Shown piece by piece: positions 8,832 through 17,267 of a stretch of DNA of 64,000 nucleotides. Made by a program: the position numbers and the translations under genes. Within the stretch, counting starts at the first letter, position 1. Each line of letters begins with the position of its first letter. Source of the stretch: Limiplasma sp048370855 (GTDB lineage Bacteria > Bacillota > Clostridia > Christensenellales > Aristaeellaceae); the NCBI GenBank assembly GCA_048370855.1, contig DBGEOK010000111.1:12043-76042 (forward strand), in the 5' to 3' direction. Under the pieces are notes generated by a model that saw only the letters and a program-made list of their open reading frames with translations, did no database searches and was not told the origin of the DNA.

Positions 8832-9422
8832 ATGAACCAGGTCAAATGCGGCGCGCTGATTCGGGAGCTGCGCCGGGAGCGCGGCATGACGCAGCGGGCG
8901 CTCGCGGAAAGCATCGGCGTGGGCGACAAGGCCGTATCCAAGTGGGAGCGCGGCCTCGGCTGCCCGGACGTATCGCTGCTGGGCGCGCTTTCACGCGCGT
9001 TCGGTGTCAAAATTGAGAACCTGCTCGAAGGCTCTTTGGAGCCTAACCGAGCGGACGGAGGAAATATGAAAAAAGTCAAATTTTATGCATGCCCTCAGTG
9101 CGGCAACCTTCTGACCTCGACAGGCACGCCGGAAATCTGCTGCTGCGGAAGGCGGCTGGAGCCCCTTGCGCCCGCGCCGGCGGACGGGGCGCATCAGCCC
9201 CGCGTGGAGTGGACGGACGACGAGTATTACGTCACCCTTCCCCATGAAATGAGCAAGGAGCACTTCATCAGCTTCGCCGCCTATGCGACCTATGACCGGG
9301 TGCTGTTCATCCGGTTGTATCCCGAGCAGGACGCGGCCTTTCGCATGCCCGCCATGCGCGGCGGGTCGCTGTACCTGTATTGTTCCAGGCACGGCTTGAT
9401 GCAGGCGGATATCGGGCAGTAA
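8832..9422 (+). CDS. XRE-family HTH protein fused to a desulfoferrodoxin-like (superoxide reductase) domain
   Basis: The 196-aa protein has an N-terminal XRE/Cro helix-turn-helix (about residues 7-66; TQRALAESIGVGDKAVSKWE). This is followed by a region matching two-iron superoxide reductase. A desulforedoxin-like centre is formed by Cys87, Cys90 and the Cys103-105 cluster. The catalytic Fe(His)4Cys ligand pattern is His121 (HQPRVE), His138 and His144 (LPHEMSKEHF), Cys184 and His187 (YCSRHGL). The catalytic lysine that usually precedes the first histidine is absent (GAH instead of EKH). An O2- or superoxide-sensing repressor, or a regulated detoxifier, are both possible. Domain identity is from visible ligands; function is inference. 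Confidence 0.8.
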   Translation: MNQVKCGALIRELRRERGMTQRALAESIGVGDKAVSKWERGLGCPDVSLLGALSRAFGVKIENLLEGSLEPNRADGGNMKKVKFYACPQCGNLLTSTGTPEICCCGRRLEPLAPAPADGAHQPRVEWTDDEYYVTLPHEMSKEHFISFAAYATYDRVLFIRLYPEQDAAFRMPAMRGGSLYLYCSRHGLMQADIGQ

Positions 9423-9465
9423 AGGCCCGACGGGCAAGTCGGGGAACCGGCGAGGCCGCCGCCCC

Positions 9466-10383
9466 TCAGGCCAGGAAGCCCTCCACAATTTTGGCCTCCG
9501 CCTCCTCCTCGGTGAGGCCAAGGGTGCGAAGCTTCAAAATCTGCTCGCCCGCGATCTTGCCGATGGCGGCTTCATGGATCAGCTCGGCGTCGCCATGGTT
9601 GGCGGCAAGCTCGGGCGACGCGGACACCATGCCGTGTCCCGCGATAATCGCGTCGCACTCGGAATGCCCCTTGCACGGCGCGTCCCCGACGATCAGCGAA
9701 CGGTATTCCTGGCGCGAGTTTCCGCGCGCCACCGAGCGGGAAATCAGGTCCGTGGCCGATCCCTCCCCCTTCATGCGAACCTCAAACTCCGTCCTGACCA
9801 CCTGTTCCTTTTCCGTTAAAAGCCGTTCCCTTATCAGCAGCTTCGCGCCCGCCCCCAGCGTGGCGACGGTTCGGCGCGTGCTCAGATCCACGCCGCCGAT
9901 CTGCGAGGTATCCATCTCCAGCACGGCGTTTTCGTATAGCATCGCCTCGGTGACGGGATCGATGGAGCGCGCGCCCGTGCCCGCTCCCGTGCCGATATGC
10001 TTTTCCAGATACCGCACATGCGAGCCCTTTTCCAGAAAGAAACGGTGAATCCCGTTGTGGCGCGCCGGCTCCCCGTTATCCGTGTGGACGCCGCAGCCCG
10101 CCACGATGGTCACGTCCGCGCCTTCGCCCACATAAAAATCGTTATAAACCAAATCGTCCACATTTCCATGCGTGACGCATGCGGGGATGGATACGCTTTC
10201 CCCCTTTGTACCGGGAAGGACGCGGATATCCAGCCCCGGCTTATCGGTTTTGGATTCGATGATAATATGCTCGGTTGACCGCCTGCCGGCACAGCCTCCG
10301 TCCTCGCGCACATTGTACGCTCCCGTAAACCTGCCTGCCCAGTCGGAAACCTGGCGAAGAAGTTTTTCGGTAATGGCGTTCAT
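9466..10383 (-). CDS. SufB/SufD family Fe-S scaffold protein (minimal SUF type)
   Basis: This 305-aa protein has the SufB/SufD beta-helix core but lacks the long N-terminal domain of classical SufB. It contains THGNVDDLVYNDFYV, a run of beta-helix repeats and the C-terminal SufBD signature with HGDAELIHEAAIGKI followed by GLTEEEAEAKIVEGF. ATG 10383 overlaps the sufC stop codon (ATGA) and is preceded by AAGGAGG. It should form a complex with the upstream SufC ATPase to assemble clusters. No sufS, sufU or sufD is adjacent, as in the two-gene SmsCB-type systems. Confidence 0.85.
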   Translation of the reverse strand: MNAITEKLLRQVSDWAGRFTGAYNVREDGGCAGRRSTEHIIIESKTDKPGLDIRVLPGTKGESVSIPACVTHGNVDDLVYNDFYVGEGADVTIVAGCGVHTDNGEPARHNGIHRFFLEKGSHVRYLEKHIGTGAGTGARSIDPVTEAMLYENAVLEMDTSQIGGVDLSTRRTVATLGAGAKLLIRERLLTEKEQVVRTEFEVRMKGEGSATDLISRSVARGNSRQEYRSLIVGDAPCKGHSECDAIIAGHGMVSASPELAANHGDAELIHEAAIGKIAGEQILKLRTLGLTEEEAEAKIVEGFLA

Positions 10384-11108
10384 TCCGCGGCCGCCTCCTT
10401 TTTCAGGCACTTCGGGCAAGCCCCCGGAGCGCTAAACAGCGTCGGGAGCACATCGGCGGCGGGCCCCTTTCGAAGCAGCTCTCCGCCGGATATGACGGCG
10501 ATCTCATCCGCGATTTCCAGGATGCGCTCCTGATGGGATATGATCATCAGCGTTCCGCGGAGCGACTTTCGCATATCCTGAAATACGCCGATCAGGTTGG
10601 TAAAGCTCCACAGGTCGATGCCCGCCTCCGGTTCGTCAAAGACGGACAGGCGCGTATGCCGGGCCAGCACCGTCGCAATCTCGATGCGCTTCATTTCCCC
10701 TCCGGAAAGCGTGGCGTTGACCTCGCGGTCAACATATTCCCTCGCGCAAAGCCCCACGCGGCTGAGAATGTCGCACAGGCGGCCCTCCCCCAGCCGCCCG
10801 CCCGAGGCCAGCTCCACTAGCTGGCGCACGGTAAGCCCCTTGAAGCGCACCGGCTGCTGGAACGCGAAGCTGACGCCCCTGCGCGCGCGCTGGGTTACGT
10901 CCAGCGCGGTAATGTCCTCGCCGTCCAACAGCAGCCGGCCCGAGGACGGCCGCTCAAGCCCCGCGATGATTTTCGCCAGCGTGGTTTTTCCCCCGCCGTT
11001 GGGCCCCGTTATCACCATCAGCCGGTTTTCCGGCACGGTAAGGGATATCCCCTTTAAAACGGACGTCCCATCCGGGGCGGCCCATGTAATATTGTCAAGC
11101 GTCAGCAT
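10380..11108 (-). CDS. sufC: SufC-type ATPase of a minimal SUF system
   Basis: This soluble ABC ATPase energises Fe-S cluster assembly on its SufB-like partner. Over 242 aa it shows Walker A GPNGGGKTT, the Q-loop FAFQQPVRFKG, the signature LSGGEMKR, Walker B VFDEPEAGID, and the switch histidine SHQE. All are of SufC type and there are no transporter permeases nearby. Unusually, it ends in a CPKC dithiol motif near the C-terminus (residues ~231-234). It is translationally coupled to the scaffold gene by a 4-bp overlap and transcribed from its own promoter. Confidence 0.9.
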   Translation of the reverse strand: MLTLDNITWAAPDGTSVLKGISLTVPENRLMVITGPNGGGKTTLAKIIAGLERPSSGRLLLDGEDITALDVTQRARRGVSFAFQQPVRFKGLTVRQLVELASGGRLGEGRLCDILSRVGLCAREYVDREVNATLSGGEMKRIEIATVLARHTRLSVFDEPEAGIDLWSFTNLIGVFQDMRKSLRGTLMIISHQERILEIADEIAVISGGELLRKGPAADVLPTLFSAPGACPKCLKKEAAAE

Positions 11109-11162
11109 CTTTGGCGTCGCTTCCTTTCCGCCTGCTCCGCCGCGGAAATATCAGGCGAGTTT

Positions 11163-11190
11163 ATTATACAAAAAAATCGTCTTTGTTCAA
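11163..11190 (-). promoter_or_regulatory. SigA promoter of the sufC-sufB pair
   Basis: On the minus strand TTGAAC (11190-11185), 16 bp, TATAAT (11168-11163), about 55 nt before the sufC start. Confidence 0.75.
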
Positions 11191-11209
11191 GCCCTTTTGG
11201 GGCGGCGGC

Positions 11210-12235
11210 TTACTCCTCTCCCAGAGCGGTCGCTCCGAAAGCGGTTCCCGCTCCGGGAGCCGTGGAAAAGCGGGCGATAAACGCCGCCGCTTCCGCTTTG
11301 ACCCGTTCCGGAGCCTCCCAAGCGCTCATGGCATGCCCGGCTTCCGGCACGATGACCAGCTTTTTTTGCGCAAGGCAGGCCGCATAGTTCGCGCGGCTCA
11401 TCGACGGGGGCACAAACCGATCCTTTTCCCCATGGATGAACAGCACGGGCAGCCGGCTATTGCGGCTCATCGCGCTCAAGGCCGCGCATTCCCGAAGGTC
11501 AAAGCCCGCCAGGCCCTCGAGCATCCAGTTGGCCATCGGCAGGAACGGCCGAACGGGAAGGCGGTGCATGCCCTCGAGCACATGCGCGCAGATGTCCCAG
11601 GGGGAAGTATACCCGCAGTCCGCGATCACGCAGCGCAGGTTTGCGGGCAGGTCCAGCTCCGTCGCCATCAGCACGGTGGCCGCGCCCATGCTGAGCCCCG
11701 CCATGAAGAGGTCGTCCGGCCGCGCGCGCTGATTGAGCCAGTGAAGCCAGTCCGCGCAGTCATACCGTTCCTTGACGCCAAAGCAGATGCGGCCGCCCTC
11801 GCTTTGCCCATGGGCGCGCTGGTCGATGACCAGTATGTCCATGCCCAGCTCGTGATAGAACCGAAGGAGCGGAGCAAAGTCCCCTTCTCCGCTTTTGGCG
11901 CGGTAGCCGTGTACCAAAAGGATTGCCTGCCGGCCCCGACCGGAGGGCAGATAACGGCCCCGCAGACGCAGTCCGTCGCGGCTGATGATTTCGACCCGCT
12001 CCGGCCCGTTCGCCAGAAACCATTCGATTTCCCGCCGCGCCTCGTTTGCGTGCTCCGCGTCCCAAGGCGCGGCGGCATCCGCCGGGCCCAGGTCGCGCCT
12101 GGACGCAATCTGCGCAAGCAGGAAAGCCGCGCCCGCGCACAGGCTTGCCGCCGCCAGCGCGGCAACGGCAATCCATCCCCAAACCGACAACTCGTCACCC
12201 TCGTTTCCACGCGCCAAACCGCGCGGGCTCATCAT
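11210..12235 (-). CDS. Membrane-anchored alpha/beta hydrolase
   Basis: This is an alpha/beta-hydrolase of about 341 aa with one N-terminal transmembrane helix (about residues 17-40). The catalytic domain is therefore probably on the outer face of the membrane. Visible elements are the oxyanion motif LLVHGYRAKSGEG, nucleophile elbow GLSMGAA, acid in HGEKDRFVP and histidine in EAGHAMS. This is the pattern of BEM46/YqkD-like serine hydrolases. The start is uncertain: ATG 12235 or 12232 follow only a weak GGGGTG, and the frame is open to a TTG at 12259. The substrate is unknown. Confidence 0.82.
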   Translation of the reverse strand: MMSPRGLARGNEGDELSVWGWIAVAALAAASLCAGAAFLLAQIASRRDLGPADAAAPWDAEHANEARREIEWFLANGPERVEIISRDGLRLRGRYLPSGRGRQAILLVHGYRAKSGEGDFAPLLRFYHELGMDILVIDQRAHGQSEGGRICFGVKERYDCADWLHWLNQRARPDDLFMAGLSMGAATVLMATELDLPANLRCVIADCGYTSPWDICAHVLEGMHRLPVRPFLPMANWMLEGLAGFDLRECAALSAMSRNSRLPVLFIHGEKDRFVPPSMSRANYAACLAQKKLVIVPEAGHAMSAWEAPERVKAEAAAFIARFSTAPGAGTAFGATALGEE

Positions 12236-12320
12236 AACACCCCGCCGCGTATTTTGCAAACGCCGGTCCGGTTTGATAGCGCGGCGCGCCTTCCAATTTT
12301 TTCATTCGTCAAATTCCCTC

Positions 12321-12349
12321 TTGACCTTTCCTCCCGCCCGGCTCATAAT
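12321..12349 (+). promoter_or_regulatory. SigA promoter for the PanE-like gene
   Basis: TTGACC (12321-12326), 17 bp, CATAAT (12344-12349), followed by GGAGG and ATG 12374. Confidence 0.8.
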
Positions 12350-12373
12350 GGGCCCGCCAAGGAGGACGACCGT

Positions 12374-13294
12374 ATGAAAATCGCAGTGGTGGGCGCGGGA
12401 GCGATGGGCTGCCTGTACGGATGCTACCTTTCCAAAGAAAACGACGTCACGCTTTTGGACGTATCCAAGCCGCAGGTGGAAGCGATTAACGCGCGCGGCG
12501 TCATCCTGCATGAAAAGGACGGCGTAAACGCGTATCCGCTCAAAGCCGCCCTCAGCGGCGAGACGACCGGCGAGGTGGATTTGGCGCTGGTGTTCGTCAA
12601 GGCCACGCAAACCTTTGCCGCCATGGAGCAAAACCGCGGCCTGATCGGCAGGAACACCATCGTGATGACCTTGCAAAACGGCGCGGGAAACGACCGGGAT
12701 ATTCTGCATTTTGTCAGCCGCTCCAACATCGTCGTCGGTACCAGCAAGCACAACTGCGTGTCGCTCGGGCCGGGCGAAATCCGTCATACAGCCTGCGGCG
12801 TAACGACGCTGGGCGCGATGGACCCCGGCTCCGACAGGGGCGAGGCGGCGGCGAGGGTCCTGCGCGACGCCGGGATGGAGGCGGCGGTTTCCGGCGATAT
12901 TCAGCGCGTCATTTGGGACAAGCTGTTTGTCAACCTCTCCATAAACACCTTGACGGCGCTGCTGGAAACGCGCATCGGCTATATGGTCAAAAATGATTAC
13001 GCCTGGAGCTTCGCCCGCCGCGTCATCTATGAAGCGGTGGACGTGGCCGAGGCGGACGGCGTCTATTTTGACCGCCGTGAAACGCTGGAAATGGTGCGCA
13101 AGGTCTGCGTGGAGGCGGCGGACGGGTACAGCAGCATGTACCAGGACCGAAAGGGAAAGCGCCTGACCGAGATTGACAGGATTAACGGCGCGGTGGTGGA
13201 GCAGGCCAAGCGCTACGGCGTTCCCACGCCCTATAACGCGCTTATTGTGGATTTGATTCACGCTATCGAGGGCGCTTATGGGGAGGACGGCTGA
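12374..13294 (+). CDS. Ketopantoate reductase family (PanE/ApbA) oxidoreductase
   Basis: The 306-aa protein has the N-terminal NAD(P)-binding motif VVGAGAMGCLYGCYL, the VKATQT and TLQNGAGN blocks, WDKLFVNLSINTLTAL, and the C-terminal SSMYQDRKGKRLTEID motif with the NADP-dependent reductase fold. This is the PanE pattern. PanE converts 2-dehydropantoate to pantoate, consistent with coaBC a few kb away. However, many paralogues reduce other 2-ketoacids, so the substrate is not certain. It is a monocistronic plus-strand gene among minus-strand neighbours. GGAGG sets the ATG at 12374. Confidence 0.85.
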   Translation: MKIAVVGAGAMGCLYGCYLSKENDVTLLDVSKPQVEAINARGVILHEKDGVNAYPLKAALSGETTGEVDLALVFVKATQTFAAMEQNRGLIGRNTIVMTLQNGAGNDRDILHFVSRSNIVVGTSKHNCVSLGPGEIRHTACGVTTLGAMDPGSDRGEAAARVLRDAGMEAAVSGDIQRVIWDKLFVNLSINTLTALLETRIGYMVKNDYAWSFARRVIYEAVDVAEADGVYFDRRETLEMVRKVCVEAADGYSSMYQDRKGKRLTEIDRINGAVVEQAKRYGVPTPYNALIVDLIHAIEGAYGEDG

Positions 13295-13397
13295 TAGAGC
13301 CGTTGGGAGGCGCGGCTTGCATGCCGCCCGGCGAGGGCGCTTCCGCCGGAGCCGCGATCACGCGCGCACAGGCCCGGAGGCTCGAGGCCGCGCATGC

Positions 13398-13430
13398 AAA
13401 AGCGGCGCGGGACATATGCCGCCGCGCCGC
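13398..13430 (-). terminator. Terminator-like hairpin after kdgK
   Basis: A perfect 9-bp GC-only stem (13430-13422 with 13410-13402) is followed on the minus strand by TTTT. It lies about 50 nt past the kdgK stop codon and probably ends the 14.6-kb operon. The remainder of the 13295-13477 gap is featureless. Confidence 0.65.
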
Positions 13431-13477
13431 ATAGGAGAGAGGCCCTTGCGCTTGCCGGAAGCCGGCCGCGCTCCGCG

Positions 13478-14500
13478 TCAGCGCTGCACCCGGCCCGAGG
13501 CGTTGCCGCCCGCAAGCGCCAGCACCTCATCCGCCGAGGCGTGGTTAAAATCCCGCTCGACGGTCTGTTTCAGGCAGCTCGCCGCCACCGCGAAATCAAT
13601 GGCCTTCTGCGGCTCAAAGCCGCTGACCAGCGCGTGGATGAGGCCGCCGGCGAAGCTGTCGCCGCCGCCCACGCGGTCCACAATATGGATGCGGTAGTTT
13701 GGCGAAAAATACGCCCTTCCGCCTGTATAAAGCATGCCCGCCCAGTCGTTGTCGCTGGCGGAAATGCTGCCGCGAAGCGTAACCGCCACCTTTTGAAAGC
13801 CAAAGCGCTCCGTGAGCTTCCTTGCCACGCTGACATATCCGTTTTGATCCAGCCTGCCGCCGGAGACGTCCGTATTTTCCGCGCGGATGCCAAAAACATC
13901 GGCGGCGTCCTCCTCGTTGGCGATGCATACGTCCACGTACGGCATCAGCTCCGACATCACCTCGCCCGCCTTTTCCCGGGACCAGAGCTTGCCGCGATAG
14001 TTTAAATCGCAGCTTACCCGGACATTCCTTTCCCGGCAAGCCTTCAATGCGTCCAGGCAGAGGGCCGGCAGCTCGCCGCCAAGCGCGGGCGTGATGCCTG
14101 TAAAGTGGAACCAATCCGCGCCGTCCAAAATGGCGGGCCAGTCAAAATCCTCCCGCGCGGCCAGCGCGGCGGACGAGCCCGCACGGTCATAAATGACCTT
14201 GCTTCCGCGCTGGCTCGCGCCTTTTTCCACAAAATACAGGCCGAGGCGCGGGCCTCCGCGCGCGATCCGCTCCGTGCAGACGCCGTAGCGCCTAAGCGCG
14301 TTGACCGCGCACTGGCCGATATCCGTGTCGGGTACCTTCGTCACAAAAACGGCTTCCTGGCCGTAGTTGGCCAGGGACACCGCCACGTTCGCCTCTCCGC
14401 CCGCGTAGCTTGCCTCAAACGCCTCCGCCTGAACAAAGCGGAGATATCCGCTTGGGTTCAGCCGCATCATGATTTCTCCAAACGTTACGATCCTGCCCAT
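13478..14500 (-). CDS. kdgK: 2-keto-3-deoxygluconate kinase (PfkB family), copy 1
   Basis: This kinase phosphorylates KDG to KDPG. The 340-aa protein has the PfkB signatures: an N-terminal GGEANVAVSLANYG block and the C-terminal VDRVGGGDSFAGGLI motif with the catalytic aspartate. It also has the FHFTGITPAL region seen in KDG kinases. It ends in GRVQR like its paralogue at 29411, with which it shares many blocks. It is the last gene of the long operon, two bases after the eda stop, so both KDPG-pathway steps are made together. Confidence 0.88.
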   Translation of the reverse strand: MGRIVTFGEIMMRLNPSGYLRFVQAEAFEASYAGGEANVAVSLANYGQEAVFVTKVPDTDIGQCAVNALRRYGVCTERIARGGPRLGLYFVEKGASQRGSKVIYDRAGSSAALAAREDFDWPAILDGADWFHFTGITPALGGELPALCLDALKACRERNVRVSCDLNYRGKLWSREKAGEVMSELMPYVDVCIANEEDAADVFGIRAENTDVSGGRLDQNGYVSVARKLTERFGFQKVAVTLRGSISASDNDWAGMLYTGGRAYFSPNYRIHIVDRVGGGDSFAGGLIHALVSGFEPQKAIDFAVAASCLKQTVERDFNHASADEVLALAGGNASGRVQR

Positions 14501-14501
14501 C

Positions 14502-15161
14502 CTATGCCACCGCCTTGCGATAATCCCGCGCGATCCGCGTCAGCCCGTCCCACTCTCCCGCGGCGATCAGGTCCTTGCGCACCAGGTTTCCGCCCACGCC
14601 TACGCCCATGCAGCCGGCTGCGAGGAAATCCGCCGCGTTGCGCTCGTTTACCCCGCCCACCGCCATCAGCGGGATTTGGCTGAGCGGCGCGCGCAGCGCC
14701 TTAATATATTGGGGCCCCAGCTCCCCGGCGGGGAACACCTTCACCGCGTCCGCGCCCGCGCGGTACGCAGCCGTAATTTCGCTGGGCGTCATCGCGCCGG
14801 GAAACGCCAGGAGCCCAAGCTCCTTGACCCGGCGGATCAGCGCCGCGTCGGTGTTGGGGGTGATGATATACCTTGCGCCCGCCTCCGCGGCCATGACGAG
14901 CTGCCGGTCCGTCATCACCGTGCCCGCGCCCGGAAGCGCCTTGCCCGCCAGCTCGCGGCCAATCGCCCGGATGGCGCTTGCCGTAGCCTCCCAGGTATCG
15001 GGCCGGGATTGGCTGAACGTAACCTCGATCAGGTCGATTCCGCCGTCGTACAGCGCGCGGGCCAGCCGGACCATATGCTCCGGCTCCAGGCCGCGCGCAA
15101 TGGCGATGATCTTCCGCGCTTTAATCCACTCCATGGCCGCCGCCGATTCCTGATGCTCCAT
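14502..15161 (-). CDS. eda: KDPG/KHG aldolase, copy 1
   Basis: This class I aldolase splits KDPG into pyruvate and glyceraldehyde-3-phosphate. In the 219-aa protein I see the family blocks KIIAIARGLE, IEVTFSQ, the GAGTVMTDRQ phosphate region, and the Schiff-base lysine in DAVKVFPAGELG. The first ATG (15161) lies 41 nt inside the end of the upstream aldolase gene. A second in-frame ATG at 15134 is an alternative that would reduce the overlap to 14 nt. The overlap indicates translational coupling. Confidence 0.9.
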   Translation of the reverse strand: MEHQESAAAMEWIKARKIIAIARGLEPEHMVRLARALYDGGIDLIEVTFSQSRPDTWEATASAIRAIGRELAGKALPGAGTVMTDRQLVMAAEAGARYIITPNTDAALIRRVKELGLLAFPGAMTPSEITAAYRAGADAVKVFPAGELGPQYIKALRAPLSQIPLMAVGGVNERNAADFLAAGCMGVGVGGNLVRKDLIAAGEWDGLTRIARDYRKAVA

Positions 15162-16092
15162 CCTTTTCCCGGCCTCCCATCCCCGCCGGCAGCCGCTCTA
15201 GCGGCAGGCCGGCGTCGCGTATGATTTGCTCAATTTTCATGTGTTCCGCCGCCGTGGGCGGAGAAAGCGGAAAGGTACACCAGGCTTCCAGGGGTACGCC
15301 CCTTAGCCTCATGGCTTCCTTGATTTGGGGAATGAACGGCACGCCCGCGCCGTACAGCGGCATGAGCCGTTCCACGATCGCGGCTATGCGTCCGGCGGCC
15401 TGCTCGTCCTCCCTCCGCAACGACTGGACCCATTCCTGGGCCAGCCCGGGAAAAACGTTTGACAGCCCCCCGATGGCCCCGTCTCCCCCTCCGCGGACCA
15501 CGTCGGGAAAATAGCTGTCAAACCCGCAAAACACCTCGAAATCCGGGTACTCAGGCTTGAGCGCCTTCACAAAGCGGAGGGTATGCTCCGCGCTGCCCGA
15601 GGAATCCTTGATGCCGACGACGTTGGGCCGGCGCCTTCGGATTTCCAAGGCCGTCTCCGGCGGCAGGTCGCAGCCGGTGCGTTCCGGATAGTTATACAGG
15701 TATAACGGGCCCTCCACCCGGGCGGCCAGCTCGTCATAATAGGCGAGCAAGGCCTCCGGCGACAGCGCGACGTAGTAGGGCGAAACAACCGCCACCGCGT
15801 CCGCGCCGACCGAGAGCGCGTGACGGGAGAGCGCGACCGTCTCCTCAAAATCCATGGAGGCGGTTCCCACCAGCACCTTCATCCGTCCGGCGATATACGC
15901 CACGCTGAACTCCGCCAGCTCGCGGCGGCGCTCGGCCGTCATAGCGAAAAACTCCCCCATGCTGCCCAGCGCCAGCACGCCGTCTACCCCGCCCCGCAGC
16001 AGGTGATCAAATACCGCCGACTGCGCCTCCAAATCCAGGCTTCCGTCCCGACGGAAGGCGGTGACGCAGGGCGTCAGATAAGCGGCCTTCAC
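15121..16092 (-). CDS. DapA/NanA-superfamily class I aldolase or dehydratase
   Basis: This 323-aa TIM-barrel enzyme belongs to the dihydrodipicolinate synthase/N-acetylneuraminate lyase superfamily. Tyr133 in YNYPERTG and the Schiff-base Lys162 in GIKDSSG are both present, so it should use a pyruvate-type intermediate. It carries GSMGEFF in place of the GTTGE loop of true DapA. Its position among KDG-pathway genes argues for a sugar-acid substrate: a KDG aldolase, keto-deoxy-sugar-acid dehydratase or related lyase. Lysine synthesis is less likely. The C-terminus has an extra ~25-residue glycine-rich tail that overlaps eda. Confidence 0.82.
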   Translation of the reverse strand: MKAAYLTPCVTAFRRDGSLDLEAQSAVFDHLLRGGVDGVLALGSMGEFFAMTAERRRELAEFSVAYIAGRMKVLVGTASMDFEETVALSRHALSVGADAVAVVSPYYVALSPEALLAYYDELAARVEGPLYLYNYPERTGCDLPPETALEIRRRRPNVVGIKDSSGSAEHTLRFVKALKPEYPDFEVFCGFDSYFPDVVRGGGDGAIGGLSNVFPGLAQEWVQSLRREDEQAAGRIAAIVERLMPLYGAGVPFIPQIKEAMRLRGVPLEAWCTFPLSPPTAAEHMKIEQIIRDAGLPLERLPAGMGGREKDGASGIGGGHGVD

Positions 16093-16134
16093 CCCTCGTC
16101 CCTCCCCTTTCTTCCTTTATCAAAGCCCGCGGCC

Positions 16135-17250
16135 TTATATCGTCAGCCTCCGGTTGCGCGCCGTTACGGGCCATTCCTCCTCGATCACGCCGTTTCGCGC
16201 CGCCAGGATGGACGGGTAGAGCGCGGTCGTCGGGCAAATATGCTTGGGCGCGGCATAGAGCGCCGCGCCAATGGGCGGGCGGCCCTCCTCCTTCCCCTCC
16301 GGCATGCGCAGCACCCAATGCTCCTCGTTTTGCATGACGGTTCGGGCGTCCTCATACCCGACGATGACCGCGCGGGGCTGTTCCGGGTCGGCCGCCACGC
16401 CCTTGTAGCCCAGATCCACCGTAAAAACGCCGGGCGCGGGATGGCTGACCACGCGGGTCAGGAGCATCGCGCCGATTTCAAACGGCAAGTCCGGAAAGGC
16501 GGTATAGTAGCCGTAATCCTGAATCAGGCAGGTGCCGGGCGAAAGGAACGCGCCCTCGCGCCTGGCGTGGCAGGGGAAGGACGGCGTGCCGCCCATCACC
16601 ATCACGCCGCAGTCCAGCCCCTCGGCCGCAAGCTCGGCGCGCAGGTCGTAAACCGCGGCCACATCGGCGTCCACAAGCCTCTGACGCTCCGCCAAATCGC
16701 CCTCGTGCCGGTGGCCGTCGTACACATGCAGGCCCCGAACCCGCAGGCCGGGCAGCCCGGCGGCCTTGCGGTAGAGCGCGCCCGCCTCTGCGGTGGCAAT
16801 CCCCGTGCGGTTGAGCCCGTCGTTGATATCCAGCAGGAAATTGACGCGGACACCCGCCTCCCGGGCCGCTTCCGACAGCAGCCTGATCTGTTCCCAATCA
16901 TCCCCGACGGCATAAAACGCGGTCTTGGGAAAAGCCTGGACAAGCCTTACCATTCGGGCGATATTCGGGCCTACCAGGGGATAGGAAAGGATGACGTGCC
17001 CGGCCCCGCAGGCGCCCGCCATTTCCCCCTCCGCGATCGTCGCGCACTTAAAGCGGGTAATCCCCCTGCTCATCAGGAGGCGCACCATATCCGCCGATTT
17101 GTGGGACTTGATATGGGGCCAGAGGCGTTCCGCGCCGCCCGCCAGCTCAATCATGCGGCGAACGTTTTCCTCGATGATATCCCGGTAATAGACCAGCGCG
17201 GGAGAGACGATTTGTTCCGGGTTTTTGAGCCGATAGGTTTCAAGCTTCAT
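16135..17250 (-). CDS. DSD1-family PLP enzyme (D-threonine aldolase/D-serine dehydratase type)
   Basis: This is a fold-type III PLP enzyme of 371 aa. The N-terminal barrel carries the PLP lysine in PHIKSHKS (Lys48). The C-terminal domain carries the metal-binding pair His337 and Cys339 (KHICPT) that defines metal-activated D-serine dehydratases and D-threonine aldolases. Family members act on D-configured 3-hydroxy amino acids by beta-elimination or retro-aldol cleavage. In this operon, between RidA and KDG-pathway enzymes, a D-glucosaminate dehydratase yielding KDG plus ammonia is the best-fitting role (inference). Confidence 0.85.
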   Translation of the reverse strand: MKLETYRLKNPEQIVSPALVYYRDIIEENVRRMIELAGGAERLWPHIKSHKSADMVRLLMSRGITRFKCATIAEGEMAGACGAGHVILSYPLVGPNIARMVRLVQAFPKTAFYAVGDDWEQIRLLSEAAREAGVRVNFLLDINDGLNRTGIATAEAGALYRKAAGLPGLRVRGLHVYDGHRHEGDLAERQRLVDADVAAVYDLRAELAAEGLDCGVMVMGGTPSFPCHARREGAFLSPGTCLIQDYGYYTAFPDLPFEIGAMLLTRVVSHPAPGVFTVDLGYKGVAADPEQPRAVIVGYEDARTVMQNEEHWVLRMPEGKEEGRPPIGAALYAAPKHICPTTALYPSILAARNGVIEEEWPVTARNRRLTI

Positions 17251-17267
17251 GCCGCCGCCTCCATCCG

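Noticed and set aside
11111..12373. N-terminal extension of the PanE-like gene
   Set aside because: The frame is open 421 codons upstream, but it is antisense to the alpha/beta hydrolase, and the GGAGG/ATG at 12374 plus the Rossmann motif right after it fix the start.
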